64,000 nt of DNA from Rhodocollybia butyracea (GCA_015501585.1 JADNRY010000051.1:124001-188000); one strand, 5' to 3'; positions 11,734-22,875 are shown, counted from the first letter of the stretch. A program made the numbers and translations. The notes: generated by a model from the letters alone, not told the origin.

Positions 11734-12457
11734 TTCTTTCATATCTCCTTCAATTTATCTTGGATTCTTTTCAGTCCAGGGCTCATTAGGATACTCCTAC
11801 CACATACAGTGACTGTTTCTACTTCATTTCATCCCACAGTTGCGGAGATTTTACTACTATAAACACTGTGCTCTTCTCTGTACAAAAACATCTTATTATT
11901 ACATTCCAGCTACAGTAGTAGAGTATAAAGACAATAGATTTCTACCTGTTTCTCCAGTCACAGTCATGATGGCCCTGTTGAATAACCTACTAATTCAGTT
12001 TAGTCACCCACTTTTTTAGTCTAATTAGCTTACACTTTTGTTACATTGACCTGACTAAAAAGACCCAGAATCTTGGGCTTATCCTTCGGGCCTAGGTCAG
12101 GTTGGTCTAGGACATGGCCAAGGGTAGGGTAGGGGATGGTGTACCAGGGGTGGGGGAGTGTGAGGGGAGAATGGGAGACCTTATGTGAGGGGAGGAAGAC
12201 CAAAGGCAGGTAGGCAGGTAGGTGACCTAGGGTTGAATAGGGTATGCTTTGCGATGGGTAGGGGATGGGTAGGGAAGTGTAGTAGAGTGTCTGGGAGGGG
12301 TAAGAGAGTGTCTGGAAGAGGTAGAGAAGTGTGTGTGAGTGTAGGAGGAGGGAGACCAAAGAACAAGATGACCAGGAAAAGGGAGGACAGGTGCTTGGGA
12401 TGATAAGGGAGGCTGTGTAACACTTCCGTGGGTCGATCCATTGACCTCGCGGAAAAA
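11734..12457. other. Intergenic; pyrimidine/purine-biased stretch, possible SINE body
   Basis: No gene. Bases 12,090-12,420 are strongly G/purine-rich on the plus strand, with repeated TGTGAGGGGA- and GTAGGGGATGG-like motifs, giving spurious open frames in several frames. On the minus strand it directly follows the tRNA-like element, so it could be the body of a SINE, but no 3' end or target duplication is visible. Confidence 0.4.
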
Positions 12458-12515
12458 TGGAACTAGCGGGGCTCGCACCCGCGCCTGCTGTGCTAACTAC
12501 TACACTATAGTCCCA
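12458..12515 (-). repeat. tRNA-like sequence lacking the anticodon arm (tRNA relic or SINE head)
   Basis: On the minus strand a 5' TGGGACTA pairs with a 3' TAGTTCCA as an acceptor stem. A D-arm-like segment follows (GTG, then TAGTAGTTAG, then CAC). A perfect five-pair T-arm, GCGGG with loop TGCGAGC and CCCGC, occupies 12,466-12,482. Between the D and T arms only seven bases (AGCAGGC) remain, so the 3' half of the anticodon arm is gone and the molecule cannot decode. The A-box-like and B-box-like (GGTGCGAGCCC) promoter parts are retained. It abuts the truncated end of the gypsy reverse transcriptase, just after QRFLGL. Confidence 0.65.
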
Positions 12516-15500
12516 GAAAGCGCTGTACATCATTGTACATGCGCGGGGTTCGCCATTCACGAATTCTTGACATCTTATCGGTATCCGCATGGATACCTTT
12601 ATTGTCGATGACATGCCCAAGGCAGTCTACAGACTCAGAGTAAAGTTCACACTTTGCTGCCCTTAGAAACAAGTGATGTTTCCTGAGTCGTTCTAGTACG
12701 TCTCTGACGTGCTTTTCATGCTCTTCGAGTGTATTACTAAAGACGAATATATCGTCTAAATAAGCATGGACATATCGTCCAATAGCATCACAAAAGATGT
12801 AGGTCATCAATCGTTGAAAAGTGGCGGGAGCATTACAGTCTCCCATCATCATGACATTGCTAACGAATGTCCCAAAGACGCATGCAAATGCAGTCTTCCA
12901 TACATCTCCAGGCTCAGTTCGAGTCTGTTTGTATCCATCGCTGAGGTCGATTTTAGATCGATACTTGTGTTTGGCAACATCCGTACCGATGTTGTCTTGG
13001 TCTGGGAAAGGAGTTACATCCTTTACCGTGTTAGCATTACGCTGACGATAGTCGATAATGGTACAAAGAGTACCATTTTTCTTTGGAATGCAAAGCATCG
13101 GAGCTGCTTGTGGAACAGCTTGTTGAATCCACCAGTTAGCACCGGTGTATTTCTCAAGCTTATCACTAAGCTGAGTCTTAAGATGATCTGGGCATCTTGG
13201 CATATAGTAGTTATACTTATGCTGTTCGTCAATGAGATTAATCCGATGATTAATTTCTCAAAATGGTGGGAGTACCGGTGGTACTCCTCCTAGGATGTCC
13301 ATATGCTCGTGTATAATATGAGCGCGGAGCAAAGGTATTTGCTCATCCGTATACGGACCTCACTCTGGTAGAGCCGAGAAGTCCATAATGTCTTCCTCTT
13401 GGATGGCGTATAATTTTTCATGCTCATCGTCTGCATGACCATGAGTGTAGAGTTCTTCAAACTCTATGTTGTCAAGTGGGAATTTCCACACCTTGACTCG
13501 AAGGGGTCTCCTTCGTCTTTGATGAGAGATGGATCGAGATTTACTTCTCAATCCTTTTCGATTAGTACTTGTTTGAACTTGATCTTTAGATCTTGTTTGT
13601 CTCGAGTTAGTATTTGGGATAGCTATGTATTCATAGCTAATCCCTGTATCGTGATTATCCTGATTAGGATTATCGTTTGTTTCATTGCCTGTTTGTTCAA
13701 CTGGCATTGGTTGAGATATATTCTCTTCCATATCACGCTGAGCTCTTAGCTCCGCTTGTTCCTCTATTTTGTGAGGAAAGTATTCTCTAGAGAATTCTTG
13801 TATGATTTCGACGTATTTATCAAAATCTTCTGCAGATAACTCCTTTATTTTGGGCGAGGTTGAATTATCATCCTTGTCGTAGCTTTCCAGTACAACTGGG
13901 AAGCTATGAGGGAAGCTCCTCGCGGAGTGTTGCATTTCAGACCGAAGATGTTCTTCGTCTACTATCGTCTCGATTTCCACTGTGGATTTCAATTTACGCT
14001 CTGACTTCTTAGAAGTTGTAGCTGCAGCTAGTCATTCTTTGCTAGCTTGAGTCTCGTTTCTTCTGAATTTCTCATTGAGATCTTCATGTTTTATTGCTGT
14101 GCATCGAGAAAACTCTACCGCGTCCTCCCCCACAGAAAGAGAAGGTGCTACCTTCTCTTTAATGCATATGGCATCTCTCTTGAAATCGAGTTTGATGCCG
14201 TGCTTATGCATAAATTGCATACCGAGGATAGCGTCATATCTATCGACATTAATAATGTTGTAGTATACTTTATCGTCTATACCTCCATAGGAGGTATGTA
14301 CATTTGCGCCAAAATCAAATTTGGCTTTACTTCAGGCTACAGTTCCCAATTGTAGCGAATGTTGGTCCGCCAATTGGTGTACTTTGATGTTCGCTAATCG
14401 AACAAATGCGGGGCTTAAAGCCTCGATTGTGCAACCAGAGTCGAATAGCGTGAACGCTTCTACTCCTGCAATTTCAATGATTGCCGTCATAAGACGGCGA
14501 TTTTGGATTGGACCTCAGTCAGGTCTGGTCATAAGTCTACTAGATTTACGAATGCCTTCACCCATATTGGTTTTAGGCTCTTCATTGGGCGTGTTCATAA
14601 CCGCCATACAATCAGTGCCATCCAGTTGTATCTGGTGGCTTTGAGGATCGAGGGACAAGAACATGTCATTGTCCCAGTCATCCTCTAGGCATACTGCTGG
14701 TCCACAGTCCTCTAGAGGATTGATTTCAATGTAAGGGTCATGAATATGACCCAAGTACTCTTGGAAGTCGTCATTGTCGTCATATAGTCGACCGACATAT
14801 TCTTCTTCATACGTCTCAAGGAAGTATTCTCCTTCAGACTCGTCCTCATCTTCATCCTCGTTGGGTTGAAGTGCTGGAGGATATTCAAGATCCTCTTCGA
14901 GGTTTTCTTGTGGATTGACATCTTGACTAGCTGATTCCAGCTCGTCTTCCTGAATGGCGTACAATCGAGGTTGTCCATGCCTTTCACACATCGAGTCATT
15001 TGCGAAATGACCTGGCTTGCCGCAACGGAAGCATAGTTTCCTAGAAACTGCTTCTTCTTTAGACGGTGTCTTCGACACTTGTCCTGTTCCACAGAAAGAG
15101 TTACCAAATTTAACTGGTCTCTTCCCTTTGCTAGTATATTTTACTAACTGTACCCTTTGTTGGGTTTTTGGTACTGCTGCTACAGTATACGTTCTAGCGG
15201 GAGGAGTACTTGCTCCTCGTTCCGCAATAGCGCGTTTTGCGACATATTTCGAGCTTGGTGTGCTCGTTTTTCGCTTGCCTGACACGTAGTAATCGTGTAG
15301 TGCACGATTATCTTCAATGCGAGTAACCGCTTTGACGATAGTCTTGAATTTTGCGTATTCAGGGATTATTCCCCTGTCTATAAGTATTTCAAGGATTGAC
15401 ATAGGCAATCCTTTAACAAAACACATTTTCATATCATATGAATGCGGTGGATGTTGCATTCTTGATGCCCATCGTACTAGTGTTGAGTGATAATCTCGTA

Positions 15501-17823
15501 CTCCCTTAACAGGTGAGTAAGTGATTGACTCAAACTGCTGAGTAGCTTGATGAATTGTAGATGCTTGAACGCATCTATCGAATAAGCCAATAATGGCTTC
15601 TTCACTGGTCCACTTAATTGTGGTCCTGTGTGCACCAACGACTTCGTCGTTGTACCAATCTAGTGCTTTTTCTTTTAGAAACATGCCTAAGATTTGTAAT
15701 CTTGCGCTATCATAAGCTGGACCGCAATAGCGGTGTGCTACGAACCATCGAAGGAGTGACAATAGCCACCTTTCAAATACCTCTACATTGGGAGTACCTT
15801 CGTAGCTCTCCGGTGATGGTACTTTGATATTCTTTACTCCCTCCAATGGAGGAAGTGCAGTGCCTACATGTTCATGTATCTGCTTTCTGTACACTTTGTG
15901 TACTTGGTGTTGCCACAGTTTGCGACGATCATCGTCTGCAGTTTTCACTCGAAGTTGTGATGCTACTTTTTGTCGCATCTTCTTCTTCTTGCTATTACTG
16001 AATTTCTCATTAGGTTGGAGAATATCTCCAATCCACGATTTGTTTGATGAATCTGTGACATCCGAATCTGTATCGTTTTGGGATGAATCATCATCCCATG
16101 GTGTGCTTCGACGATTTTTTATCGTTGTTGCGTTTGTGCTCATCTCCGCTGGAGTCTGAGCTGTCATCACCATCGTTGGGTGCTCCTGGAGCTCCTCTCG
16201 TAGGTGTTTTTCGAGGTGGTCCTCCCCCACTTTTAGAAGGACCTGCATCTTGCGCACTGTCTTGTTCGCGTATCCACACCTCTTCGGGTGTGTTGAATTT
16301 ATCGACCGGAAGTCCATCCGTGTTGAACCCAACCATTTGGTCTGGGAAGAATTCCGAGGCTTTTCCGGTTTCTCGGAAGCTCTTATTGCGCAAGTGTTGC
16401 ATCGCTATGCGACTATCCCATTCGTAGGCTATGCCTGTGTCCGGGTCAGCGTCAACTTTAGTTGGTGCTTTTTCACCAGTTGTTACGACTGGGAATGCTG
16501 TCATTACGGGTGTATTCGTCTTGACATCTTTATTTTTTATGGCAGAGATTGACTCTTCTGCCTTAATAACTACATTGTGGTTATTCAGTATGGATTCTCT
16601 TTTCGGGAGATCCTTTGTTTTGTTCCTTTTAGGAACTTGCGTTGGCGTTTGGTTTAATCCAAACCGCTCTAGTAGTTCTACGATTGTATCGCTTTTGTTA
16701 CCCGGATCTTCCGGGCTTTCTGTAATTGTCTGTTTTGCTGGTGGGATCACCACGCTGAATGCTTCCATTTTAATGGTAGCTTTGTTGTCCACAAATGTGG
16801 ACAATATATTTATGGGCGTTGACGGTGTCGCCAACACTCCGAATGCATTATGAATGTGATCCGTAAGTTGCGCCGCAGAGTCAGATATGATTTCTGGCTC
16901 TTCAAATATGAAGTCATTCGACTTCGGTGTTGTAGCCCTGGATTTGGGCGGTATTGGGAGTGACCTCGGTCCTCTTGGTGCTGGAGAAGTTCTCCCAGTG
17001 GGACTTGTCTCACTTTAGGCATATATCCTGTTCCTGCAAGGAACGTAGGTGTCGGCGTATCTGGTAGCGATGACGGACGTCTTTGATGTGAGTCTGTATA
17101 GCCTCGCTGTGTTATTAGCGATTTGCCTATTGTAGGAGGTAATTCTCCTACTTGTCCAAATCCCACATAGTTTCTATGTGTTATGGATGATGGACCTATT
17201 GCCTGTGATACATTGAGCATGGAATCTTTCCATTTTCCTGTCGAGGCGTTCGAGAACAGTGTATTCCTATAGATGTCCGGCACTACTGGCGGGCGGTCGT
17301 CCGGCACTACTGGCGGGCGTTCGTCCGGCAGTCTAGGTACTGGCATGGCAATCCCAGTACAATCACTACTGTCTGTCGACTTTGTCGATGACTTGGACGA
17401 AGACTTCTCTTCGTCTTTTTCATTTAATCATGCATTCAATTGATGCATTGCCGATGTGAATTCGCTCAGGGATTGCTGATTCGTTTCCGCGATTTTCAGC
17501 ATATGCCCTGTAGCATTTACTAAGACCTGTGCAAGGTCTGTTATTGAATCCAGCGCTTTAGCTGCTTTCTCATTTATAGAGACATTGTCTCTTGGTTCTT
17601 TTATGGCAGTCATTTGACTGCCTTCTGATCGACTGTTGTTTTCAGTCATCGTCGTAGGATTTTTTCCTTGCTGAGGTATTTCCTCTGTTAATTGTATGAG
17701 GAGCTTTTCAGGCTCACTCGTTTTTTCCTCTGACGGGTTGACCGTGTGGGAATCGTTCTGTGACGTGGCGTCCTTATTATCAGACGTGCAATTATTCGCT
17801 GTCTCTGGACTCGGTGAAGTCAT
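12505..17823 (-). pseudogene. Ty3/gypsy Gag-Pol (Gag, protease, reverse transcriptase), nonsense-riddled and 3'-truncated
   Basis: One reading frame runs on the minus strand from Met at 17,823 to the RT motif QRFLGL at 12,505. The Gag capsid-like region is at about 15,830-15,290, and the CCHC knuckle CFRCGKPGHFANDSMC near 14,990-15,040. A retropepsin LFDSGCT is at about 14,440, with DAILGMQFM near 14,220. A linker is followed by RT with CIPKKNGTLCTIIDYR, SKIDLSDGYKQ and the catalytic AYLDD near 12,745. The frame is broken by TGA at 17,428, 14,515, 14,332, 14,032, 13,360 and 13,258, with no TAA or TAG in that frame outside a pair of compensating frameshifts (about 16,830 and 16,100-16,330). 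RNase H and integrase are absent; the gene stops at the tRNA-like sequence. Confidence 0.88.
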
Positions 17824-17929
17824 CTGAGCATTTTAAAGGCTTAGAATGGAAGTGAATTTCTTAACAGAAGTTCTTAATGATCGAAAGAAGCTGATTGCGA
17901 GGATTTTTGATGAATATGATTGATATTGT

Positions 17930-18197
17930 ACTGCGTACTGTATCTTTTACTTTTAAACAACGGTAAGCGTATAACGCTACTTGATGTTCAAAAAAGTGTA
18001 AGGCCTCTACGAGGCATTGCTTAAATCACACGAGTGAACACGACAAGCTTTATAGCATGTAGTGTACCAGTATAAAAGAAGACTTACTTATGTAAGTCAT
18101 ACGGTATGCAGTATATAGAAAAAATGAATATATTTGAATATAAAGAAATTAAATGGCGACGCAGCGCCTTAAGACCAGTAACGGCGTAGCCGTTACA
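17930..18197 (-). repeat. Probable 5' LTR of the gypsy element
   Basis: Reading minus, a sequence upstream of gag begins TGTAACGGCTACGCCGTTAC, a short palindrome typical of fungal gypsy LTR starts, followed by a GGCGCTGCGTCGCC stretch. The inner boundary near 17,930 is approximate, and no matching 3' LTR is present because the element is truncated. Confidence 0.5.
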
Positions 18198-18382
18198 GGC
18201 TGTGTTAATGGATACCTGGGGCAAGGGACAGTGGAATGATTAAGATGCTGTGGGAGAGATCAGAACAATTGTTAGAGGGATTGGGGAATTGTTTCTGAGG
18301 GTGGCTGCAACATGGCAGGGGGTCTTACAGGGTGCCCTTAGGGATGTGGAGAGGCAGAGCAGGAGGGGTTGAACCACTTGCT

Positions 18383-18696
18383 TGTTGTAGTTGCCGATCC
18401 GACGATGACATCATGTCAATCCGGCACTGATACTCTTCCGATGTAGCTTACTGATCTACTTACCAAGATACTTACTAATACTTACAGACCCGGTAGATAC
18501 CTCGTAGAGTACCCGTACTGTAGTATATAAGGCCTGGTCCAAAGGCCAAGTAGTATATAGAGCAATAGAGCACTTATATCCCCAATCTCCTGAGGGAGCC
18601 TCACGGCTCTGAGTCCCCACTGCGCTGGATACCTACGACATTGCTCTGGGCAACTTGGTTTTGACCTGAGTGAACTTGGTCTTCTTTACAACAACA
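18383..18696 (+). repeat. Candidate 5' LTR of a gag-only copia-like element
   Basis: It runs from TGTTGTAGTTGCC to TTTACAACAACA, the same last 12 bases as the candidate 3' LTR at 20,565-20,576. It holds a TATATAA at about 18,524 followed by a GGCC-bearing hairpin. The interior does not obviously match the 3' candidate, so this may be an LTR of a different subfamily, or the element may be chimeric. Confidence 0.45.
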
Positions 18697-18729
18697 CAAC
18701 CTGATACCACCCTTGTAACTTGCAGCCTT

Positions 18730-19093
18730 TGTACAGTGTGTACATTGACTGGACCTGGAACCTTTGACTGTGCAGGTAGCACAATTAAAGCCGTAACTGA
18801 AGTGGAGATTGTACAGGTAGTACAACCACACTGTAACCCCGGATTGCACAGAAAGTGTGCAACAGCGTAACCGTAACCCCGGATTGCACAGAGAGTGTGC
18901 AACACACGTAACAATATTACCGTAAGGATTGTACTGGTAGTACAACAGAGGTAACCGTAACCGAAACCCCCGGATTGCACAGGTAGTGCAACAGACGTAA
19001 CTCGAAACCCATCCAGATTGCACAGGTAGTGCAATAGTAGCTGGACCGTAACTGTAACTGTAACCCGTAACCCGCAACTGCAGAGGTAGCAGT
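18730..19093 (+). repeat. Tandem array of nine covarying hairpins in the retroelement leader
   Basis: Nine short stem-loops are spaced about 35-60 bases apart. Stems: TGTACA/TGTACA (18,730-18,744); TGTGC/GCACA (18,769-18,783); TTGTAC/GTACAA (18,809-18,825); TTGCACA/TGTGCAA (18,844-18,862 and 18,884-18,902); TTGTAC/GTACAA (18,929-18,945); TTGCAC/GTGCAA (18,975-18,991); ATTGCAC/GTGCAAT (19,017-19,035); ACTGC/GCAGT (19,077-19,093). Loops are mostly AGGTA (also TGGTA, GAAAG, GAGAG). The linkers between hairpins 2 to 9 each carry one or more GTAAC motifs. Stem differences are compensated on both sides. The array lies between the candidate LTR and the gag start, where packaging or translation-control RNA would be expected. 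Confidence 0.85.
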
Positions 19094-19295
19094 GCACTGT
19101 ACCGACATTGTGACTCACATTGACTGTACCGAAACCGCAACTCACATTGACTATTGCCATGGGAAATTGGAATTCCCAGAACCAAAATTTAACCTTGTGA
19201 CCACAAACCCACAACGTATAAGTAGCACTTGTTGTGTTCTGTACCCCAACTGAACCCTGAAACTTGGAACCCATGGGCCATATTGAACAGTAATC

Positions 19296-20093
19296 ATGGC
19301 TTCTACTACACCACTACGTTTTACACTATTGAATGACACCAACTATGAGACATGGCAGATTCAGATGGAAGCTGCTCTTATTGAAAGGAAACTTTGGAAT
19401 GTAGTCAGCACTACCATTGACCCGAAGAAATCAGATGGATCTGATAAGACGGAAACCGAAATCATGGCAGAATATGGATCTACAAAGAGAGCTAGAGATT
19501 CTGCAGCAATGGCCGAAGCTAGGGAAATGATGATTATGTGAGTTGATCCTAGCCAATTGTCACATATGCGAGACCGTGACCCTATGGAGATCTGGAATAA
19601 TCTCAGGAATGTCCACCGTGCCCGTGGATTTGCAACAAGTTTGGCATTGCGCCGTAAATTCCTTACAGAGAAGAAAGGAACAAGAAGCATGCAAAGTTGG
19701 ATTGGTCATATCCAGACTTTGGCATTTATTATGGAGGAATCTGGAATACCTGTGAATGACCAGGATAGGATTTTGGCACTGACAATGGGATTACCCCCAG
19801 AATATAGTGCTGTCATTATCAACTTTGATTCAACCTCACCCGGTATGCTCACATATGAGCATGTTATTACTAGATTGTTGAATGAGGAGACTAGGCAGGA
19901 TTCTCTCCCACAATCTGATGTCAGAAACCCTGTATTGGAGGGCACATCTGCTGCATTTACTGGCAGGAAACGTCCCAAATCTCAGGTTACTTGTTTTTAT
20001 TGTCAGAAGAAGGGCCATTACAAATCTGAATGTCCCGACCTTGAGAAGGAAAGCAAAGCTCACTATGCTGATGATATTGAGCTTGCATGGTAG
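19296..20093 (+). pseudogene. Copia-type Gag (UBN2-like) with one in-frame TGA
   Basis: One frame from ATG at 19,296 encodes about 265 residues. The N-terminal LNDTNYETWQIQMEAAL is the usual copia Gag start. A central part, MQSWIGHIQTLAFIMEESG with LTMGLPPEYSAVI, is the UBN2 Gag signature. A C-terminal CCHC knuckle, CFYCQKKGHYKSEC, lies near 19,990-20,030. A TGA at 19,539-19,541 interrupts the frame, and the sequence on both sides aligns to one Gag. No protease, integrase or RT follows: the frame ends at 20,093 and a polypurine tract comes about 100 bases later. The product would assemble particles and bind RNA. Confidence 0.85.
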
Positions 20094-20199
20094 AATTTTT
20101 ATTCTTACCAACTTATGAATCGGGGGGTGTTAAAACATACCTGATATTCTTTTGTGTGTCTATTATTTTTATTATTGTACACTTTGACACTTGAGGGGG

Positions 20200-20576
20200 T
20201 GTATAGGAATTTATGGATAGGCAGATTTGCAAGTCCCTCCATGTACAAAACCCGGACTGTCTCATATGAACTGGAGTCATAATGTGTCAATATTGCATTG
20301 ACTCATTTGTAGTACATAGTTACTGTGCATTGAGTCATTGACTGTGCAATGATTCTAAATGACTCATAATGACTTGCCTGGACTTATAGCAAGTCAATTC
20401 CCTTATATAGTGTAGTATACAGTTGTATGGGATATAAGTACCTAGTTTTATGGAATGAGACCCCATCAGGTTGTTGACCCAGGGCTTTACCCATCTCTAC
20501 CCTCTGGTGTGCTTTTGTCCCCACATTTGGAGGATGAGCATAGCTTGTATCTGAATTTTCCCCCTTTACAACAACA
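20200..20576 (+). repeat. Candidate 3' LTR with preceding polypurine tract
   Basis: A polypurine tract, TTGAGGGGG (20,191-20,199), is followed by TGTATAGGAATTT and ends TTTACAACAACA. It contains three TGASTCA motifs (20,299-20,305, 20,331-20,337, 20,360-20,366) upstream of a TATATA at about 20,404, so it looks like a promoter. The lack of a long match to the upstream LTR lowers confidence in the pairing. Confidence 0.55.
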
Positions 20577-20659
20577 CTAGTATTATACAGACTAATATGA
20601 GAATCCTTCCTTGACCTACCCCACCCTTGTCTTGATGTACCAGTAGTCCTGTGTTCTTA

Positions 20660-21126
20660 AGTGTTAGATACATGTGTCAAACTTATGGTCACATCTTGAA
20701 CTTCAGATAGTGAGTATATTTTCTGATAAATGTGCTCTATCAAGTTTGAGTACACTATCCCTCGAGTTTCTCCTCCATCTTTTGACTACAGCTTCCTCTA
20801 TTAATGATTTGATGGGCAAAAAAGCGAAATTTATGCATAATCTACAGAGATCAATTATTATCCACTCTAGCTTTGGCCTCATCCACTGCAAAAGATTTGT
20901 CACTTCTCAATTAGGTAATGAAAACAGCTTTGACCTCATCCACTGCAAAAGTTTTGAAATTGCCTAATATAGTAATTTATGAAAATTTCCAAAAGTGTAG
21001 AAAAACATAAAACTGGTTGAAGAGTTTGAAAATTTCCTAATTTGGTAATAAAAACAGCTTTGACCAACCTGACCCAGGTCAAGACCAAGTTCACCCAGGT
21101 CAAGACCAACCTAACCTTGGTCAAGA
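20660..21126. repeat. AT-rich spacer with short direct duplications
   Basis: A roughly 60-base unit containing TTTGRCCTCATCCACTGCA occurs at about 20,872 and 20,930. A second short repeat, CCCAGGTCAAGACCAA, occurs twice at 21,069-21,112. No gene is present. Confidence 0.6.
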
Positions 21127-21796
21127 CTAAAGATGTCCACGAGTCCGGGTCCAGGTAAACCCGGATCTATTGCACGGGTACCTGTGACCCGCACGGATCC
21201 GTGGGAAACGGGTACCGGGATCCGCAGGTATCTTAACACAGGTACTTGTGGGTACTTGCGGATCCCAGTGAACACAGGTACTCACAAGTTACTTGTGAGT
21301 ACCTGCAAGTATTTAGTACTTACAATAATAATGAAATGGGTACTACATGCAAGGTATGAGTATGAGACACTCAGTAGGTGCTTAATACATAGAATAGAGC
21401 ACAATGTGGGTAGAGAACAGTGGTCCTTGAGTGATACAAGTCACTGAAGTTAAAGAGGGACTATATTCATCATGATTGTATAGTGTACTACAGTGCATAT
21501 AGCCACTTGTAACTTGCTACATGCTAGGTGGACACATGAGCTGCTCAGACAAGGTCTAGTGCATAGAGGAGAGCATATTCCAGCCCTTATTTGAGCAAAA
21601 AAAAATTATTCTTGCCCTCCTCACAAATACTTGCAGGTACCTGCAGGTAGCACAAATTTGCTTGGATCGATACCCGTGACCCGTACAGATCTGTGGGAAA
21701 TGGATACCTGGATCCGCAGGTAGACATACCTGCGAGTATTCTCACGGTCATACCTGTGAGTACCTGCGGATAACTCGGACTCATGGACATCTTTAG
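21127..21796. mobile_element. Non-autonomous DNA transposon (hAT-like MITE)
   Basis: The left end CTAAAGATGTCCACGAGTCC and right end (reverse complement CTAAAGATGTCCATGAGTCC) are inverted repeats. Both ends are followed by arrays of GGTACCTGTGACCCG-like and GGATCCGCAGGTA-like subterminal repeats extending some 180 bases inward. Size is about 670 bases with no transposase. The GATGTCCA end resembles fungal hAT elements as I recall them; an eight-base target duplication was not evident. Confidence 0.7.
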
Positions 21797-22339
21797 TTCA
21801 TGCTACTCGGGTTCCGCTCACATCTACACGTTGTTGTCATTCCTAGATCGAGTACACTACTTTCTGATCTTACCAACAGAACCTTCCTGTTGCTCATATC
21901 CAAAGTAGTACTGACACTCTAAGGATCCACCTATACTACAACTGTATGCTCCAGGAGTTGATGTGTTTGTCACCTCTATGAGTGTGAAGTGTCTGTATGA
22001 GAATAGGGTTGATTTCATAGGCTGAATGAGGTGTCAAGCAGCTAGGAGCTGTGAGAGAGTGATATGAGGCTGTATCTGGTCTCTGCTGTATGCTTTTCAG
22101 AATCAAATAGAGATCTATTACTTAATTGCTAACATACATATAGTCCATAATACCTTCATAAACTTAGAGAGAGAGAAAGAGACACAGCCACAATGTATGT
22201 GAGTTCATGCTTTGGCCAGCCAAAGCAAGCGGGTGGCAGGCGATGATTGTTTCCACACAGATGGAGTCAGCCTTCAGCGGCACAACCTGCCGACTCTCAC
22301 GCTTTGGCCTATCTAATCTGCTGTTATCTTATGGCACCT

Positions 22340-22875
22340 GATCCAGACACTTGCCTGGGACGGCTTTTGGCCCGGCCTGAGTTTTGGGAAGCCGTGAGCC
22401 GGGGCCTGGGCCGGGGCTTTTTTTGACTTAGCAAATAACAGTTGTGTGACACATTTACAAGGTGTTTGAGGCATCTGGGATAGTGTCTTTGCAATTTACT
22501 AGGTGTATACAAGCTGCTCATATTGTTTTAGGTGAACTTTTGTATTAAAATATTGTATTCAGAGATTGTTTTCTCCACTCAGGAATTTTCTCACAGTCCA
22601 CAGTCAATGATGAGTTCAAGATGAGTTCAATTTCACTCACTGTGAAGAGAAATACTCAACTTATGCTATGGTGCTCATAGCTGACTCCTTGTATGATGTT
22701 TCAGCTAGTGGATTTTCTGTGTCAGAGTCTGTTCTGAACTCACACACAGCCACCTCCAAAGCCCCGGCCTAAACCAAAGCCAGGCCAGGCCAAGCCGGAG
22801 CCGTCTTAGCAGGGCCCGGCCTCAATTTCTTCAGGCCAATTTCAGGTCCCTCAATTAGCTAAGAAAGTTGATGAG
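22340..22875. mobile_element. Probable second non-autonomous hAT-like element
   Basis: GC-rich subterminal motifs (GGCCCGGCCTGA, GAGCCGGGGCCTGGGCCGGGGC) near 22,370-22,425 are mirrored by CAAAGCCCCGGCC and GCAGGGCCCGGCCTC near 22,755-22,830, with AT-rich sequence between. This arrangement is typical of non-autonomous hAT copies. Exact ends and target duplication are unresolved. A similar GGGCCC / TTGGCCCGGCCTC end recurs at about 29,500. Confidence 0.5.

Noticed and set aside
12458..12515. Functional tRNA gene
   Set aside because: The anticodon stem-loop is missing, so it cannot decode.
12181..12620. Pro/Ser/Leu-rich minus-strand frames
   Set aside because: They arise from a pyrimidine-rich stretch and are open in several frames at once.
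14515..14517. Programmed stop readthrough between Gag and protease
   Set aside because: Five other in-frame TGA codons in the same element, including one inside the RT, show that this is decay rather than recoding.
18730..19093. CRISPR array
   Set aside because: Units are palindromic but diverged, spacers are not unique, and this is a eukaryotic retroelement leader.
18601..19274. Cys-rich repetitive minus-strand frames over the hairpin array
   Set aside because: The repetition is explained by the hairpin/GTAAC units; the frames have no start context, and the plus-strand retroelement layout explains the region better.
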